Assembly (NCBI GenBank): GCA_029259725.1
Contig: JAJDER010000016.1
Coordinates: 1-47,595 of the forward strand
Length of the DNA stretch: 47,595 bases
Source of the DNA: Planctomycetota bacterium
GTDB lineage: Bacteria > Planctomycetota > B15-G4
Reading direction: 5' to 3'
Of this stretch, positions 32,548 through 41,081 are shown in pieces. Under the pieces are notes generated by a model. That model ran no database searches, had not been told where the DNA came from, and worked only from the letters and a program-made list of their open reading frames with translations. A program made the position numbers and the translations under genes. Position 1 is the first letter of the stretch. Each line of letters starts with the position of its first letter.

Positions 32548-35250
32548 TTGCATACCGGAAACACACGTCCGCGAGTCAGGCGGAGCTTTCTTCCGACACC
32601 CGAGTTCCTTCTGCCAATGGCCCTGGCCGTAGCGCTCGCAGTAACGCAGAGGGTTGATGGGCTCGTCTGTGTCGTCTTCGCACTCGTCGGGACCATCGTA
32701 TCGCTCGACGTGACCGGCCTGACGCTGAGCCAAGCTCACAGGTTTGCCGGCGATCCGACCCAGATACGCAAGTGGGCGCGTACCAATGCGATCTGGCACA
32801 GCGGCCTGCTGAGCGTCTACATCGCAGTCATCTCGGGACTCTTCTCATTCAGCCTGGGCGTCCTCGACGAACTGAAACGGCTCGCCGAGATGATCCTTGC
32901 GTGGTTTTCGCTGCCCCAGCTACTCACCGACATCACGATGCAAGCCTTGGAGATGATATCCGAGCACACAATGCTCCTTTTCGGTGTCGTGACGCTCTTC
33001 ATCGTCTGGCACACCTACTCGGCAAAGATCATTAGTCGACCAGAGCTCGGTGATCACACATCTCTTCCACCTCTTGCCAAGGCCGTCTACGACCTCCTTG
33101 AACTGGTTCTCCGGTTCTGGGAACGCTGGAAGCGTGGGAATTGGAATGCGCAACCACTGGGAAGTGCAGAGGAGGACGCCAAGATCGCGGGCTTGGCCCA
33201 AGCACTCACGTTCCACGCACAAGCTGCTCTCGTCGCAGTAGACATGCTCGCGCTCGCTGCCTTGATGAAGTTCCTTGGCTACTTGGACACTGGCTCGAAC
33301 CAAGTCTCACTAGTCTCCCTCGTGTTCGGAATCGTTTTTGCCTTCGCCTTCGTCGCAGCGAAAAGGGGAGGGCGTCTGTATGGCCGCATTGCAGCGGAGG
33401 CGGGAGAGACCGGGCAGATGGGCGAGTGGATGGCCGACGAGACGACGCCCCCCAAGAGCGCAACAAGTACTTACCAGTGGCTTATCGTCGCCCTCAGGCT
33501 CATCGAGCCTCTGATGATCTTCTATTTCGTATGCGAGTTGATTGGCTTCCTGATCTTCGACGAGCGAATACACACCGTAGGCTTCGTCTTCGGTGCCCTT
33601 GTGCTCCTGCTCGGCCTCATTAACAAGTATCGCCTCTGGAGAATTGTCAACCGTGCATTGAGCCTGGGCGAGTCCGACGGCATTCGAGACGAAGAGGCGA
33701 GCGACGAAGGCAGTTTCTGGAATCAGATCCGCGAAAGGCTGGGTCTCGTCTACACCAAGGATCAACTGGATGTGAAGCAAGCGCGCGAGGACGCCCAAAA
33801 GCCAGTACTGCGCCCCTTGCGTGTCGTAGCCGGAGACTTCCTAGAGCCAGTATGGCGGTTGCTTGTTGCCTCCTTGAAGGTGCTGGCTGTGATACTTGCG
33901 TCGATCCTGGTGATGTGGGCATCCCAGACATTCTTCCCTCGCACGAGGAACATTGACTCACTTGACACCTGGTTGAGCCTCCTGCTTGCAGTAACGTCAT
34001 TCCTGCTGTCGGCGAGCTTCGTGCGAGTCCCCTTCCTTGGCCCACTCCTAAGACTAGGGAAGTTCTTTGCGCACCGCACCTGTGACTACGTTCACAGCAA
34101 TCGAGGAGTTTTTCGCTTCGCATTCGGCGCCTTGGCCCTCGCCGCGATACTCCCAATTGCGGACGCGATGATGAGCGCGGTATTCGACACTTCGTCGAAT
34201 CTGACATTGAGCTGGACCGACAAACTCGCACTTATGGAGCTGACAGAGAACCACCTACACGCGAGCCAAGTCGCCGTCTTGTTCGTCTTTCTCACAGCCG
34301 TAGGTGAGCTATTTCATCGTGAGTACCTGAAGGCTGGAGGAACGGAGCCGCTAGCGCTGTCCGAAACGAAGATTAAAGACAGCCACTACAGCGCCATTCT
34401 CTTTGTATGCGCGATTGTACTGACAGGAATCGCCTTCTTGCAGCACGAGCTACGTGATGCAATGCTGCCTGCTGTCCGCGGCGCAGCAGTCTCGAATGGC
34501 AGAGTGAAGGCCGATCGCTTCAACGAACACCTACCGTCCGCGCTGCCCTTGCAGGGTCAGAGAATCGTCCTCTGGTACCTCCCGCATGAGCACAACTCGA
34601 CGCAGGGCTTCGGGAATGTCGCTGAGCTTCTGATCTACGCAGGTGCGGAAGTGCGCATTAGCTCGGCGGTAGATAGTGGCGCCCTTGCACGGGAGCTCAG
34701 TGAGGCACACGTCTTGGTCATTCCCGAGCAGGTGGGGGCGAGGGCAGTGGATGTTCCAATAGTAGGACAAGCAGAGCACGTTCCCTTTATCGTGAGCACC
34801 GTAGAGCGGTGCAAGAGCGCAATCGGCGACTTCGCCAAGAAGAGGTCTGATAGCCGCGTAGTCATACTCGAAGGAGACATCTATACAGCCCCCGGTGAGG
34901 CTGTCGTAGATACGCTTGAGTTTCTGACCATTGACACCGTCCCGGACTTCCACAAGACCAAGAGTGGACTTAACAAGCGTGAACTCACACTCTCAGCAAA
35001 GGCCGAGAACCACGCTCTCCTAAAGTACATATCCGAGATTGCGAGCGTGAATGGGTACCACGTATTCACGAGTACGAACGACCGAATTGTCCCGATCGTG
35101 ACCGACGAGACCGACAAGCGGATGGTGGCAGCGGCATTGGAGAATGTCGTGATCCTGGGCCTCGACTACCATCAGTTCCAGGCGTCTCACGTGCAACTTC
35201 TGGTCAACGCGTGTCGACCGTGGACGTCGAAAGACGGTTGGGGCGACTAG
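32548..35250 (+). CDS. Large multi-pass membrane protein of unknown family with a soluble Rossmann-like C-terminal domain
   Basis: I do not recognise this 900-residue protein. The start is TTG at 32548, preceded by aggggagg at good spacing. A later Met (residue 24) is possible. About 13 hydrophobic segments lie in residues 20-640, for example GLLSVYIAVISGLFSFSLGV, MLLFGVVTLFIVW, VFGIVFAFAFVAA, VGFVFGALVLLLGLI, LKVLAVILASILVMWA, FRFAFGALALAAIL and YSAILFVCAIVLTGIAF. A charged loop near residue 380 separates two halves. From about residue 667 a soluble alpha/beta part follows: QRIVLWYLP, GFGNVAELLIYAGAEVRI, LSEAHVLVIPEQVGA, SRVVILEGDIYTAPGE. This pattern (strand, 'G..L..lL..aGa.V', 'd.LViP') resembles GATase1-like or DUF4350-like sensor domains. 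Base composition marks it as an island gene. A role in transport, signalling or defence cannot be chosen from sequence. Confidence 0.75.
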   Translation: MHTGNTRPRVRRSFLPTPEFLLPMALAVALAVTQRVDGLVCVVFALVGTIVSLDVTGLTLSQAHRFAGDPTQIRKWARTNAIWHSGLLSVYIAVISGLFSFSLGVLDELKRLAEMILAWFSLPQLLTDITMQALEMISEHTMLLFGVVTLFIVWHTYSAKIISRPELGDHTSLPPLAKAVYDLLELVLRFWERWKRGNWNAQPLGSAEEDAKIAGLAQALTFHAQAALVAVDMLALAALMKFLGYLDTGSNQVSLVSLVFGIVFAFAFVAAKRGGRLYGRIAAEAGETGQMGEWMADETTPPKSATSTYQWLIVALRLIEPLMIFYFVCELIGFLIFDERIHTVGFVFGALVLLLGLINKYRLWRIVNRALSLGESDGIRDEEASDEGSFWNQIRERLGLVYTKDQLDVKQAREDAQKPVLRPLRVVAGDFLEPVWRLLVASLKVLAVILASILVMWASQTFFPRTRNIDSLDTWLSLLLAVTSFLLSASFVRVPFLGPLLRLGKFFAHRTCDYVHSNRGVFRFAFGALALAAILPIADAMMSAVFDTSSNLTLSWTDKLALMELTENHLHASQVAVLFVFLTAVGELFHREYLKAGGTEPLALSETKIKDSHYSAILFVCAIVLTGIAFLQHELRDAMLPAVRGAAVSNGRVKADRFNEHLPSALPLQGQRIVLWYLPHEHNSTQGFGNVAELLIYAGAEVRISSAVDSGALARELSEAHVLVIPEQVGARAVDVPIVGQAEHVPFIVSTVERCKSAIGDFAKKRSDSRVVILEGDIYTAPGEAVVDTLEFLTIDTVPDFHKTKSGLNKRELTLSAKAENHALLKYISEIASVNGYHVFTSTNDRIVPIVTDETDKRMVAAALENVVILGLDYHQFQASHVQLLVNACRPWTSKDGWGD

Positions 35251-35336
35251 GCTTCACCCCATGCAATCCCAGGAGCCAGCTCTGCCACTCCCTGACTGAG
35301 CGTCGGGGGGGAGAGTCGATTGTGGCGGCTCCGTGG

Positions 35337-36089
35337 TCAGGCCGATGCATCTCGGCGCCGACGGACACGGTAACTGAGCACGAGTCCTGTGACAACTACA
35401 AGTAGTGAGGTAATGGCCAATGAGCGCAGCAACGGGTTCTGAAAGTCACTCCGATCCTCATAGTCCATTGAGTGCAGCATGAACATGAAGTTGAACCAGC
35501 GCCAACTCGTCGTTCGGATTCTCTCTACCTTTCCGGTCATCGCATTGATGTAGACGCTCGTGCCGGCATCGTCCGCAAGGTCGACTCTCCAGGCAGGCAG
35601 ACGGCCTCCACGGTAGGTGAACCTTTCTGCTTCAACAGGCTGGCTGAGATAGGAGTAGCGCGCCCCCTGGACATCGACTCCAAGGTCCTTGGCCAGGTAC
35701 TCCTCTGCGTGCGCACGGCTCATCGTCTGGAGGGGAAGACCATCTTCTCCGACGTAGTGGATGGTGCCGTCTGCACCTTCAAGCACCCAACTCCATGCAC
35801 CGCGGACAATCTCAATGGACGCTCCAACGATCTCCGTCCCTTGCGTCGCGGCGAGTGCGTCCGCCAGGGGCAGTACCGTGTTTGCATCGATGTCGAACAC
35901 AGGACGGCTCACTTCCAAGTGCTCGCCGCGCACTTCCTCGATACTCGAGAAAGCGAAGTAGATGCCGCTCAGCACCCATGGCAGAAGTTGCAGGGATGCA
36001 ACGACTCCAAGCATCACGTGAACACGCCGCAGTCGTTCACCACGCATAGCAAGAACCTCTGTCCTCTTGAAGACGGTTGCCATCTGCAA
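35337..36089 (-). CDS. PepSY domain membrane protein
   Basis: The protein has 250 residues. Start at the first Met (MQMATVF) or at MRGERLRRVH, 14 residues later. One transmembrane helix lies near the N-terminus (VHVMLGVVASLQLLPWVLSGIYFAF) and another near the C-terminus (LAITSLLVVVTGLVLSY), with a soluble part of about 160 residues between. That part contains the PepSY-like stretch AWRVDLADDAGTSVYINAMTGKVERI. Just before the second helix comes WFNFMFMLHSMDYEDR-DFQNP, the motif seen in PepSY-associated TM proteins of marine bacteria. These proteins are often linked to iron-siderophore reduction or peptidase inhibition; which applies here is not known. It converges on the 900-residue protein gene and shares its lower GC content. 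Confidence 0.8.
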   Translation of the reverse strand: MQMATVFKRTEVLAMRGERLRRVHVMLGVVASLQLLPWVLSGIYFAFSSIEEVRGEHLEVSRPVFDIDANTVLPLADALAATQGTEIVGASIEIVRGAWSWVLEGADGTIHYVGEDGLPLQTMSRAHAEEYLAKDLGVDVQGARYSYLSQPVEAERFTYRGGRLPAWRVDLADDAGTSVYINAMTGKVERIRTTSWRWFNFMFMLHSMDYEDRSDFQNPLLRSLAITSLLVVVTGLVLSYRVRRRRDASA

Positions 36090-36111
36090 TACGCATACAG
36101 CTTGACGCTAA

Positions 36112-36132
36112 CATGCCTGAAGCGCAGGCATG
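36112..36132. repeat. Perfect hairpin at the right edge of the island
   Basis: Arms catgcctg (36112-36119) and caggcatg (36125-36132) enclose the 5-nt loop aagcg. It lies 23 bases upstream of the PepSY start and about 180 bases past the stop of the DUF1501 operon. It could act as the operon's terminator (no T-tract is seen) or as an operator for the PepSY gene. Confidence 0.4.
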
Positions 36133-36313
36133 GAGTGACAAGGCAGCGACGGCGGGGGGACTCCTGCAGCAAGATGCGGGCCGGCTCCTGCTGACGGGTT
36201 GGCCGAGTAACGGTCTACGTGGGGGAACCGACCACTTTGATCCCCCACCAGCCCACGGCCGTCAGCGCGAGGGCAACCGCGAGCAGGATCCTCGTTCCGC
36301 GCGCCGCCCCCCC

Positions 36314-37783
36314 TCACGCCAGCACCGCCCGCACCACCTCCCCGTGCACGTCCGTGATGCGGAAGTGCCGCCCCTGGTACTTGAACACCAGACGCTCGTG
36401 GTCGATCCCGAGCAGGTGCAGCAGCGTCGCGTTGAGATCGTGCACGTGGACCGGATCGGCGACGATGTTGTAGCCGAACGCGTCGGTCTCCCCGTAGGTG
36501 AAGCCGGGCTTCACGCCCGCGCCGGCCATCCACATGGTGAAACAACGCGGGTGGTGGTCGCGGCCGTAGTCGGTCGCGCTGAGCGGGCCCTGCGAGTAGT
36601 TGGTGCGGCCGAACTCACCGCCCCAGACGACCAGCGTGTCGTCCAGCAGCCCCCGGCGCTCCAGGTCCAGGACGAGCGCCGCGCTGGCCCGGTCCGTCTC
36701 ACGGCACTGCACGCGCAGTCCGTTGGGCAGGTCACCGTGCTGGTCCCAGCCCTTGTGGAAGAGCTGCACGAAGCGCACGTCGCGCTCCAGCAGCCGGCGC
36801 GCGAGCAGGCAGTTGGCCGCGTAGGTGCCGGGGTCGCGGGCGTCCTCGCCGTAGAGCCGGAACGTCTCGTCGGGTTCGTCCGAGAGATCGGTGACCTCGG
36901 GGATCGAGCGCTGCATGCGCCAGGCCAGCTCGGCGTGCACCCGACGCGTTTCGATCTCGGGGTCGCCCGTGCGTTGCAGCTGCAGCTCGTGCAACCGGTC
37001 GAGGGCGTCGAGGGAGCTACGCCGCAGGGCACGGGAGACGCCGGCGGGATCGGAGAGGAAGAGCACCGGGTCGGCGCCGGCCCGGAGCTGCACGCCCTGG
37101 TGGCTGGACGGCAGGAACCCGGCGCCCCAAAGCCGCGCGTAGAGCGGCTGGCCGCCCTTGTTCTTCGTGACCAGCACGCAGAAGTCGGGCAGGTCCGGGT
37201 TGAGGCTGCCGAGCCCGTGACTCAGCCACGCCCCCAGCGACGGCCGCCCCGCGATCTGCGACCCGGTGGTGAAGAAGGTGATCGCCGGGTCGTGGTTGAT
37301 GGCCTCGGTGTGCATCGAGCGGATGAAGCAGAGCTTGTCGACCATGCGCGCCGTGTTCGGCAGTAGCTCCGAGACCCAGGCGCCGCACTCGCCGTGCCGC
37401 TCGAAGTCGAACTGCGCCCCGGCGAGCGGCAACACGGACTGGTTGCCGGACATGCCCGTCAGGCGCTGCCCCTGCCGCACGCTGTCGGGCAGCTCGGTCC
37501 CGTTGCGCTCCTGCAGCAGCGGCTTGTGATCGAACAGGTCGATCTGCGAGGGCCCGCCGCTCTGGAACAGCGAGACGATGCGCTTCACGCGCGGCTGCAC
37601 GTGCGGCCCGGTGAGCACGCCGTTCCACCCCACGACTCGGGGCGCGTCCGGGGCGCCCACGAGAGGCAACAGCGATCCCGCCCACGTGGAGCCTCCGAGG
37701 GCGCCCCCCACCGCGGCCGCGGCGCCGGCGAGGAAGCCGCGGCGGCTCATCGGCAGGCGTCCGTGCTCGCTCGACCCGGTCAT
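36314..37783 (-). CDS. Tat-exported DUF1501 protein
   Basis: The protein has 489 residues from the ATG at 37783, which overlaps the upstream stop as ATGA. The frame is open 54 bases further up, but the overlap start gives the better N-terminus. A Tat signal is present: MSRRGFLAGAAAAVGGALGG (S-R-R-G-F-L). The body has the DUF1501 landmarks SLFQSGGPSQIDLFDHKP, CFIRSMHTEAINHDPA, LFHKGWDQHGDLPNGL, WGGEFGRTNYSQG, GRDHHPRCFTMWMAGAGVKPG, and a C-terminus with HVHDLNATLLHLLGIDHERLVFKYQGRHFRITDVHG. These proteins belong to the alkaline-phosphatase/sulfatase-like superfamily. In planctomycetes they almost always pair with PSCyt1/PSD1 proteins, as here. The reaction is not established. Confidence 0.92.
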   Translation of the reverse strand: MTGSSEHGRLPMSRRGFLAGAAAAVGGALGGSTWAGSLLPLVGAPDAPRVVGWNGVLTGPHVQPRVKRIVSLFQSGGPSQIDLFDHKPLLQERNGTELPDSVRQGQRLTGMSGNQSVLPLAGAQFDFERHGECGAWVSELLPNTARMVDKLCFIRSMHTEAINHDPAITFFTTGSQIAGRPSLGAWLSHGLGSLNPDLPDFCVLVTKNKGGQPLYARLWGAGFLPSSHQGVQLRAGADPVLFLSDPAGVSRALRRSSLDALDRLHELQLQRTGDPEIETRRVHAELAWRMQRSIPEVTDLSDEPDETFRLYGEDARDPGTYAANCLLARRLLERDVRFVQLFHKGWDQHGDLPNGLRVQCRETDRASAALVLDLERRGLLDDTLVVWGGEFGRTNYSQGPLSATDYGRDHHPRCFTMWMAGAGVKPGFTYGETDAFGYNIVADPVHVHDLNATLLHLLGIDHERLVFKYQGRHFRITDVHGEVVRAVLA

Positions 37784-40700
37784 CGCAGCGTCACCGCACC
37801 GTCGTACGACAGCAACACCTGGGCGACGACCGCCCACGCGGCGACCTCGACGGCGTCCTGGTCGTCCCGCTCGTCCCGCTCGAGAGCTGGCGCGGCGGCG
37901 CCCACGGCGAGCAACGCGCGGGCCTCGTCGGGAGCGGCCGTGAAGTCACCGCGGGCCGCCTCCAGGAGCTGCAGCAGGACGTCGCGTTCGTCAGCCGCGG
38001 GCCGACGACTCGTCACCAGGCGGAACGCGGTCTCGAGTCGCGACGCGTCGGAACCCCCGGCGAGACCCCGGACGCGCTCAGCGAGCACGCGCGCCGCCTC
38101 GACGAGTTGCGGGTCGTTCCAGAGCGCCAGGGCCTGGAGCGGCGAGCTCGTGGACTCGCGCCGCGCGACGCACACGTCCCGCTTGGCTGCGTCGAAGAGC
38201 ATCATGGACGGCGGCGGTGAGGTGCGCTTCCAGAACGTGTACAGGCTCCGCCGCCACAGGCCCTCGCCCGCGTCGGGCGTGTACACCAGGCCGCTCTTCT
38301 CCTCCCAGAGGCCCGGCGGCTGGTACGGTTTCACCGGAGGCCCGCCGAGGCGCTCGACGAGCAGCCCGCTCACGAACAACGCCTGATCCCGGATCATCTC
38401 GGCCGAGAGGCGGCGACGCGGCCCGTGTGCGAACAGCCGGTTCCCGGCGTTGCTGCCGGAGGGATCCACGACCGGGCCCGAGGACTGCCGGTAGGTCGAC
38501 GAGAGCACCAGCCGTTTCATCAGCGCCTTCACCGACCAGTCGTCTCCGCGCAGTTGCCGCGCGAGGTGATCGAGCAACTCGGCGTGCACCGGCGGGACGC
38601 CCTGGCTGCCGAAGTTCTCGGCCGTCGTGACCAGGCCCTCACCGAAAGCGAGGCGCCAGAAACGGTTGACGGCCACGCGCGCGAAGAGCGGGTTCTCCGG
38701 CGCGCTCAACCAGCGCGCGAGCCCCAGCCGATCGGGCTCGAGGTCCGCGGGGAACGGAGCCACCTCCGCCGGCGTGCCCGGCTCGACGCGCTCGGCCGGC
38801 GACAGGTACGAGCCCCGCTCCAGCCGGTACGTCGGCCGGGGCGTGTCGAGCTCGGACATGGTCATGATCTCGCGCAGACCGTCCATGAACCCGGAGAGCT
38901 CCGCGCGCGCCTCGCGCAGCGCGGCGCGGTGCTCGATCACGTTGCCGTCCGTCGTCTCGACCAGGTGGTCCCGGGCGGCCTCCGGCGAGGACAACAGGTC
39001 TCCGAGGGACGCGCCCGTCGCGAGATGGCGGATCTCGGCCGCGCCGAGTTCCCGGGCGAAGACGCGCAGCTCGTCCACGCGTCCGCCCGCGAGACCGACG
39101 TCGCGGAAGCGCTGCCCCAGCGTCAGGGTGGAGTCGGCAGCGACGATCGTGCGCGTCAGGTTGTCGCGGACCGTGCGCGTCTCGGCGCGCTCACCGTCGA
39201 TGTGCAGGCCCAGGCCCGCCGCGCGCGACGATCCGTCGTAGGTGACGGCGAGGTGCACCCAACGCCCCGTGGGCAGCGGCGCCAGCGTGCGGACCCGTAT
39301 CGCGTTGCCAGGCCAGAAGTGGATCAACGCCGCGGAGAGAGCGCCCTGCTCGATGAGCAGTTCATACCCGCGGCTGCCGGAGTCGGTCCAGGCGCGCGAG
39401 CGGTGCAGGACCACGGCGCGCTCCTTGGTGTCCGGGACAAGGAGCCACAGCGCGAGCGTGAAGGGGTCGTCCCGCGTGAACGCCCCGACGCCGGGGAAGT
39501 GGGCGTTGTTCTCGCCGTCGAGGAGCAGGCCGAGACCCGCGTGCCCCTGCGCGAGCTCGGCGAGGCCGCTCACCGCGCCGGGGTGCTCGGCGTCGGCGGC
39601 GTTGCCCAGCTTGCCGTCTTCGAGCGATTCGAAGTCGAACGCGCCGGTGCGATCCGCCGAGACTTCGGCTCCCTCCAACGCGTGGACTCCGGCTGAGTCA
39701 GCGCTGGCGCCCACGGTGGCGCCCGCGCCCGCGTCGGCGTCGGCGTCGGCCGGCGTGTCGGCGGCGGCGCGGCCGGCCGCCCGAGCGCGCTCGAGCGCTT
39801 CGCTTGCCGCGTCGACCCGCGCTCTGAGTGCCACGAGTTCCCGCTGCTCGTCCTCACTGGCCAGCAACAGCGTCGGCGTGGGCACGGCGTCGGTGAAGTG
39901 CGAGTAGAGACCACTCTCGTCGATGTTGTCGAAGAAGGCCGCCAGCCCGTAATACTCCGATTGCCGGATCGGATCGTACTTGTGGTCGTGACAGCGCGCG
40001 CACTCGAGGGTCAAGCCCAGGAAGGCCGTGCCGAAGGTGTGGACGCGGTCGGCGACGTACTCGACGCGATACTCCTCCTCCACACTCCCGCCCTCGTTCG
40101 TCTGGCGGTGCAGGCGGTTGAACGTCGTGGCCAGCCGCTGCTCGCGCGTCGCCTCGGGCAGCAGGTCCCCGGCGAGCTGCCAGGTGGCGAAGCGATCCCA
40201 GCCGAGATCCCGGTTGAACGCGTCGATGACCCAGTCGCGCCAGGGCCAGACGTCGCGGCCCACGTCGTTCTGGTAGCCGTAGCTGTCCGCGTAGCGCGCG
40301 GCGTCGAGCCAGTCGGAGGCCATCCGCTCGCCGTAGCGCGGCGAGGCGAGCAGGCGGTCGACCACTCGCTCATGAGCACCTTCGGACTCATCCGCGAGGA
40401 AGGCGTCGAGTTCTTCCAGGGTCGGCGGCAGGCCCGTGAGGTCGAAGCTGACGCGCCGGAGCCACGTCTCGCGGGACGCTTCGGGCGTCGGCTCGAGCCC
40501 CTCGGACTCGAGACGCGCGAGCACGAAGCCGTCGAAATCGTCGCGCGGCCAGCTCTCGCGGTGCACGGGCGGCACCTCGGGACGTCCCACGGGCTCGAAC
40601 GCCCAGTGCTTCGCGTATCGAGCGCCCTCGGCGATCCAGCGCTGCAGCGTCTCGATCTCGACCACCGAGAGCGAGAGCTTGGAGTCGACCGGCGGCATGC

Positions 40701-41025
40701 GCTCCCGCTCGAGCCCATGGCTCACGCGATGCAACAGCTCGCTCTCCTCGGGACTCCCGGGCACGATCGCCGCGTAGCCACCCAGGTCCGCGGTGGCGCC
40801 CTCGAAACTGTCGAGGCGCAGGTCACTCTGTCGCGCGAGCGCGTCGGGGCCGTGGCAGATGAAGCACCGGTCGGACAGGATCGGGCGGACATCGCGGACG
40901 AAGTCGACCGGCGCCACGCCCCGCCCGACGTTCGGCACCGCCGCGGCCGCGTCGGCCGGATGCCGCGCGAGCCACGGCGCCCCGGCGAGCACGGCGCAGA
41001 TCAGGAAGAGGGCCGGCCGCAACAT
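37780..41025 (-). CDS. PSCyt1-DUF1549-LamG-DUF1553 (PSD1) cytochrome-like protein
   Basis: The protein has 1081 residues when started at the ATG at 41025, which gives the signal peptide MLRPALFLICAVLAGAPWLA. The 20 residues upstream in frame do not. Planctomycete cytochrome C domain: CFICHG with C54, C57 and H58 as the heme site, closing RMPPVDSKLSLSVVEIETLQRWI. DUF1549 (about 145-360) includes SFDLTGLPPTLEELDAFL and ADSYGYQNDVGRDVWPWRDWVI, with a second CxxCH (CARCHDHK). A LamG/concanavalin-like insert follows at about 480-690 (DDPFTLALWLLVPDTKERAVV, GRWVHLAVTYDG). DUF1553 fills the C-terminus (NPLFARVAVNRFWRLAFGEGLV, LSSTYRQSS, RRLSAEMIRDQAL). The linker before LamG is an Ala/Asp-rich repeat (ADTPADADADAGAGA). 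A periplasmic electron-transfer role is commonly supposed; the substrate is unknown. Confidence 0.93.
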   Translation of the reverse strand: MLRPALFLICAVLAGAPWLARHPADAAAAVPNVGRGVAPVDFVRDVRPILSDRCFICHGPDALARQSDLRLDSFEGATADLGGYAAIVPGSPEESELLHRVSHGLERERMPPVDSKLSLSVVEIETLQRWIAEGARYAKHWAFEPVGRPEVPPVHRESWPRDDFDGFVLARLESEGLEPTPEASRETWLRRVSFDLTGLPPTLEELDAFLADESEGAHERVVDRLLASPRYGERMASDWLDAARYADSYGYQNDVGRDVWPWRDWVIDAFNRDLGWDRFATWQLAGDLLPEATREQRLATTFNRLHRQTNEGGSVEEEYRVEYVADRVHTFGTAFLGLTLECARCHDHKYDPIRQSEYYGLAAFFDNIDESGLYSHFTDAVPTPTLLLASEDEQRELVALRARVDAASEALERARAAGRAAADTPADADADAGAGATVGASADSAGVHALEGAEVSADRTGAFDFESLEDGKLGNAADAEHPGAVSGLAELAQGHAGLGLLLDGENNAHFPGVGAFTRDDPFTLALWLLVPDTKERAVVLHRSRAWTDSGSRGYELLIEQGALSAALIHFWPGNAIRVRTLAPLPTGRWVHLAVTYDGSSRAAGLGLHIDGERAETRTVRDNLTRTIVAADSTLTLGQRFRDVGLAGGRVDELRVFARELGAAEIRHLATGASLGDLLSSPEAARDHLVETTDGNVIEHRAALREARAELSGFMDGLREIMTMSELDTPRPTYRLERGSYLSPAERVEPGTPAEVAPFPADLEPDRLGLARWLSAPENPLFARVAVNRFWRLAFGEGLVTTAENFGSQGVPPVHAELLDHLARQLRGDDWSVKALMKRLVLSSTYRQSSGPVVDPSGSNAGNRLFAHGPRRRLSAEMIRDQALFVSGLLVERLGGPPVKPYQPPGLWEEKSGLVYTPDAGEGLWRRSLYTFWKRTSPPPSMMLFDAAKRDVCVARRESTSSPLQALALWNDPQLVEAARVLAERVRGLAGGSDASRLETAFRLVTSRRPAADERDVLLQLLEAARGDFTAAPDEARALLAVGAAAPALERDERDDQDAVEVAAWAVVAQVLLSYDGAVTLR

Positions 41026-41081
41026 GGCGCCAGGATACTCCGCACCGCCGACAGACGCCCACGCCCGGTCGGGCGCCTCCG

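Larger units (their letters stand above)
31828..36111. other. Lower-GC island behind tRNA-Gly
   Basis: From the end of tRNA-Gly to about 36110 the DNA is visibly less GC-rich and its codon use differs. By direct count, positions 34081-34140 have 33 of 60 G/C, against 47 of 60 at 30001-30060. The segment contains one large membrane-protein gene, one PepSY gene and about 700 bp without a recognised gene. The place next to a tRNA 3' end is typical of integrated DNA. However, I see no integrase, no transposase and no second copy of the tRNA 3' end at the far side. Acquisition by transfer is inferred from composition and position. Confidence 0.6.

Noticed and set aside
31828-36111. Calling the island a defence system or an integrative element
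   Set aside because: No integrase, recombinase, nuclease, helicase or toxin is visible, and I found no repeat of the tRNA 3' end at the right side. Only composition and position support transfer.
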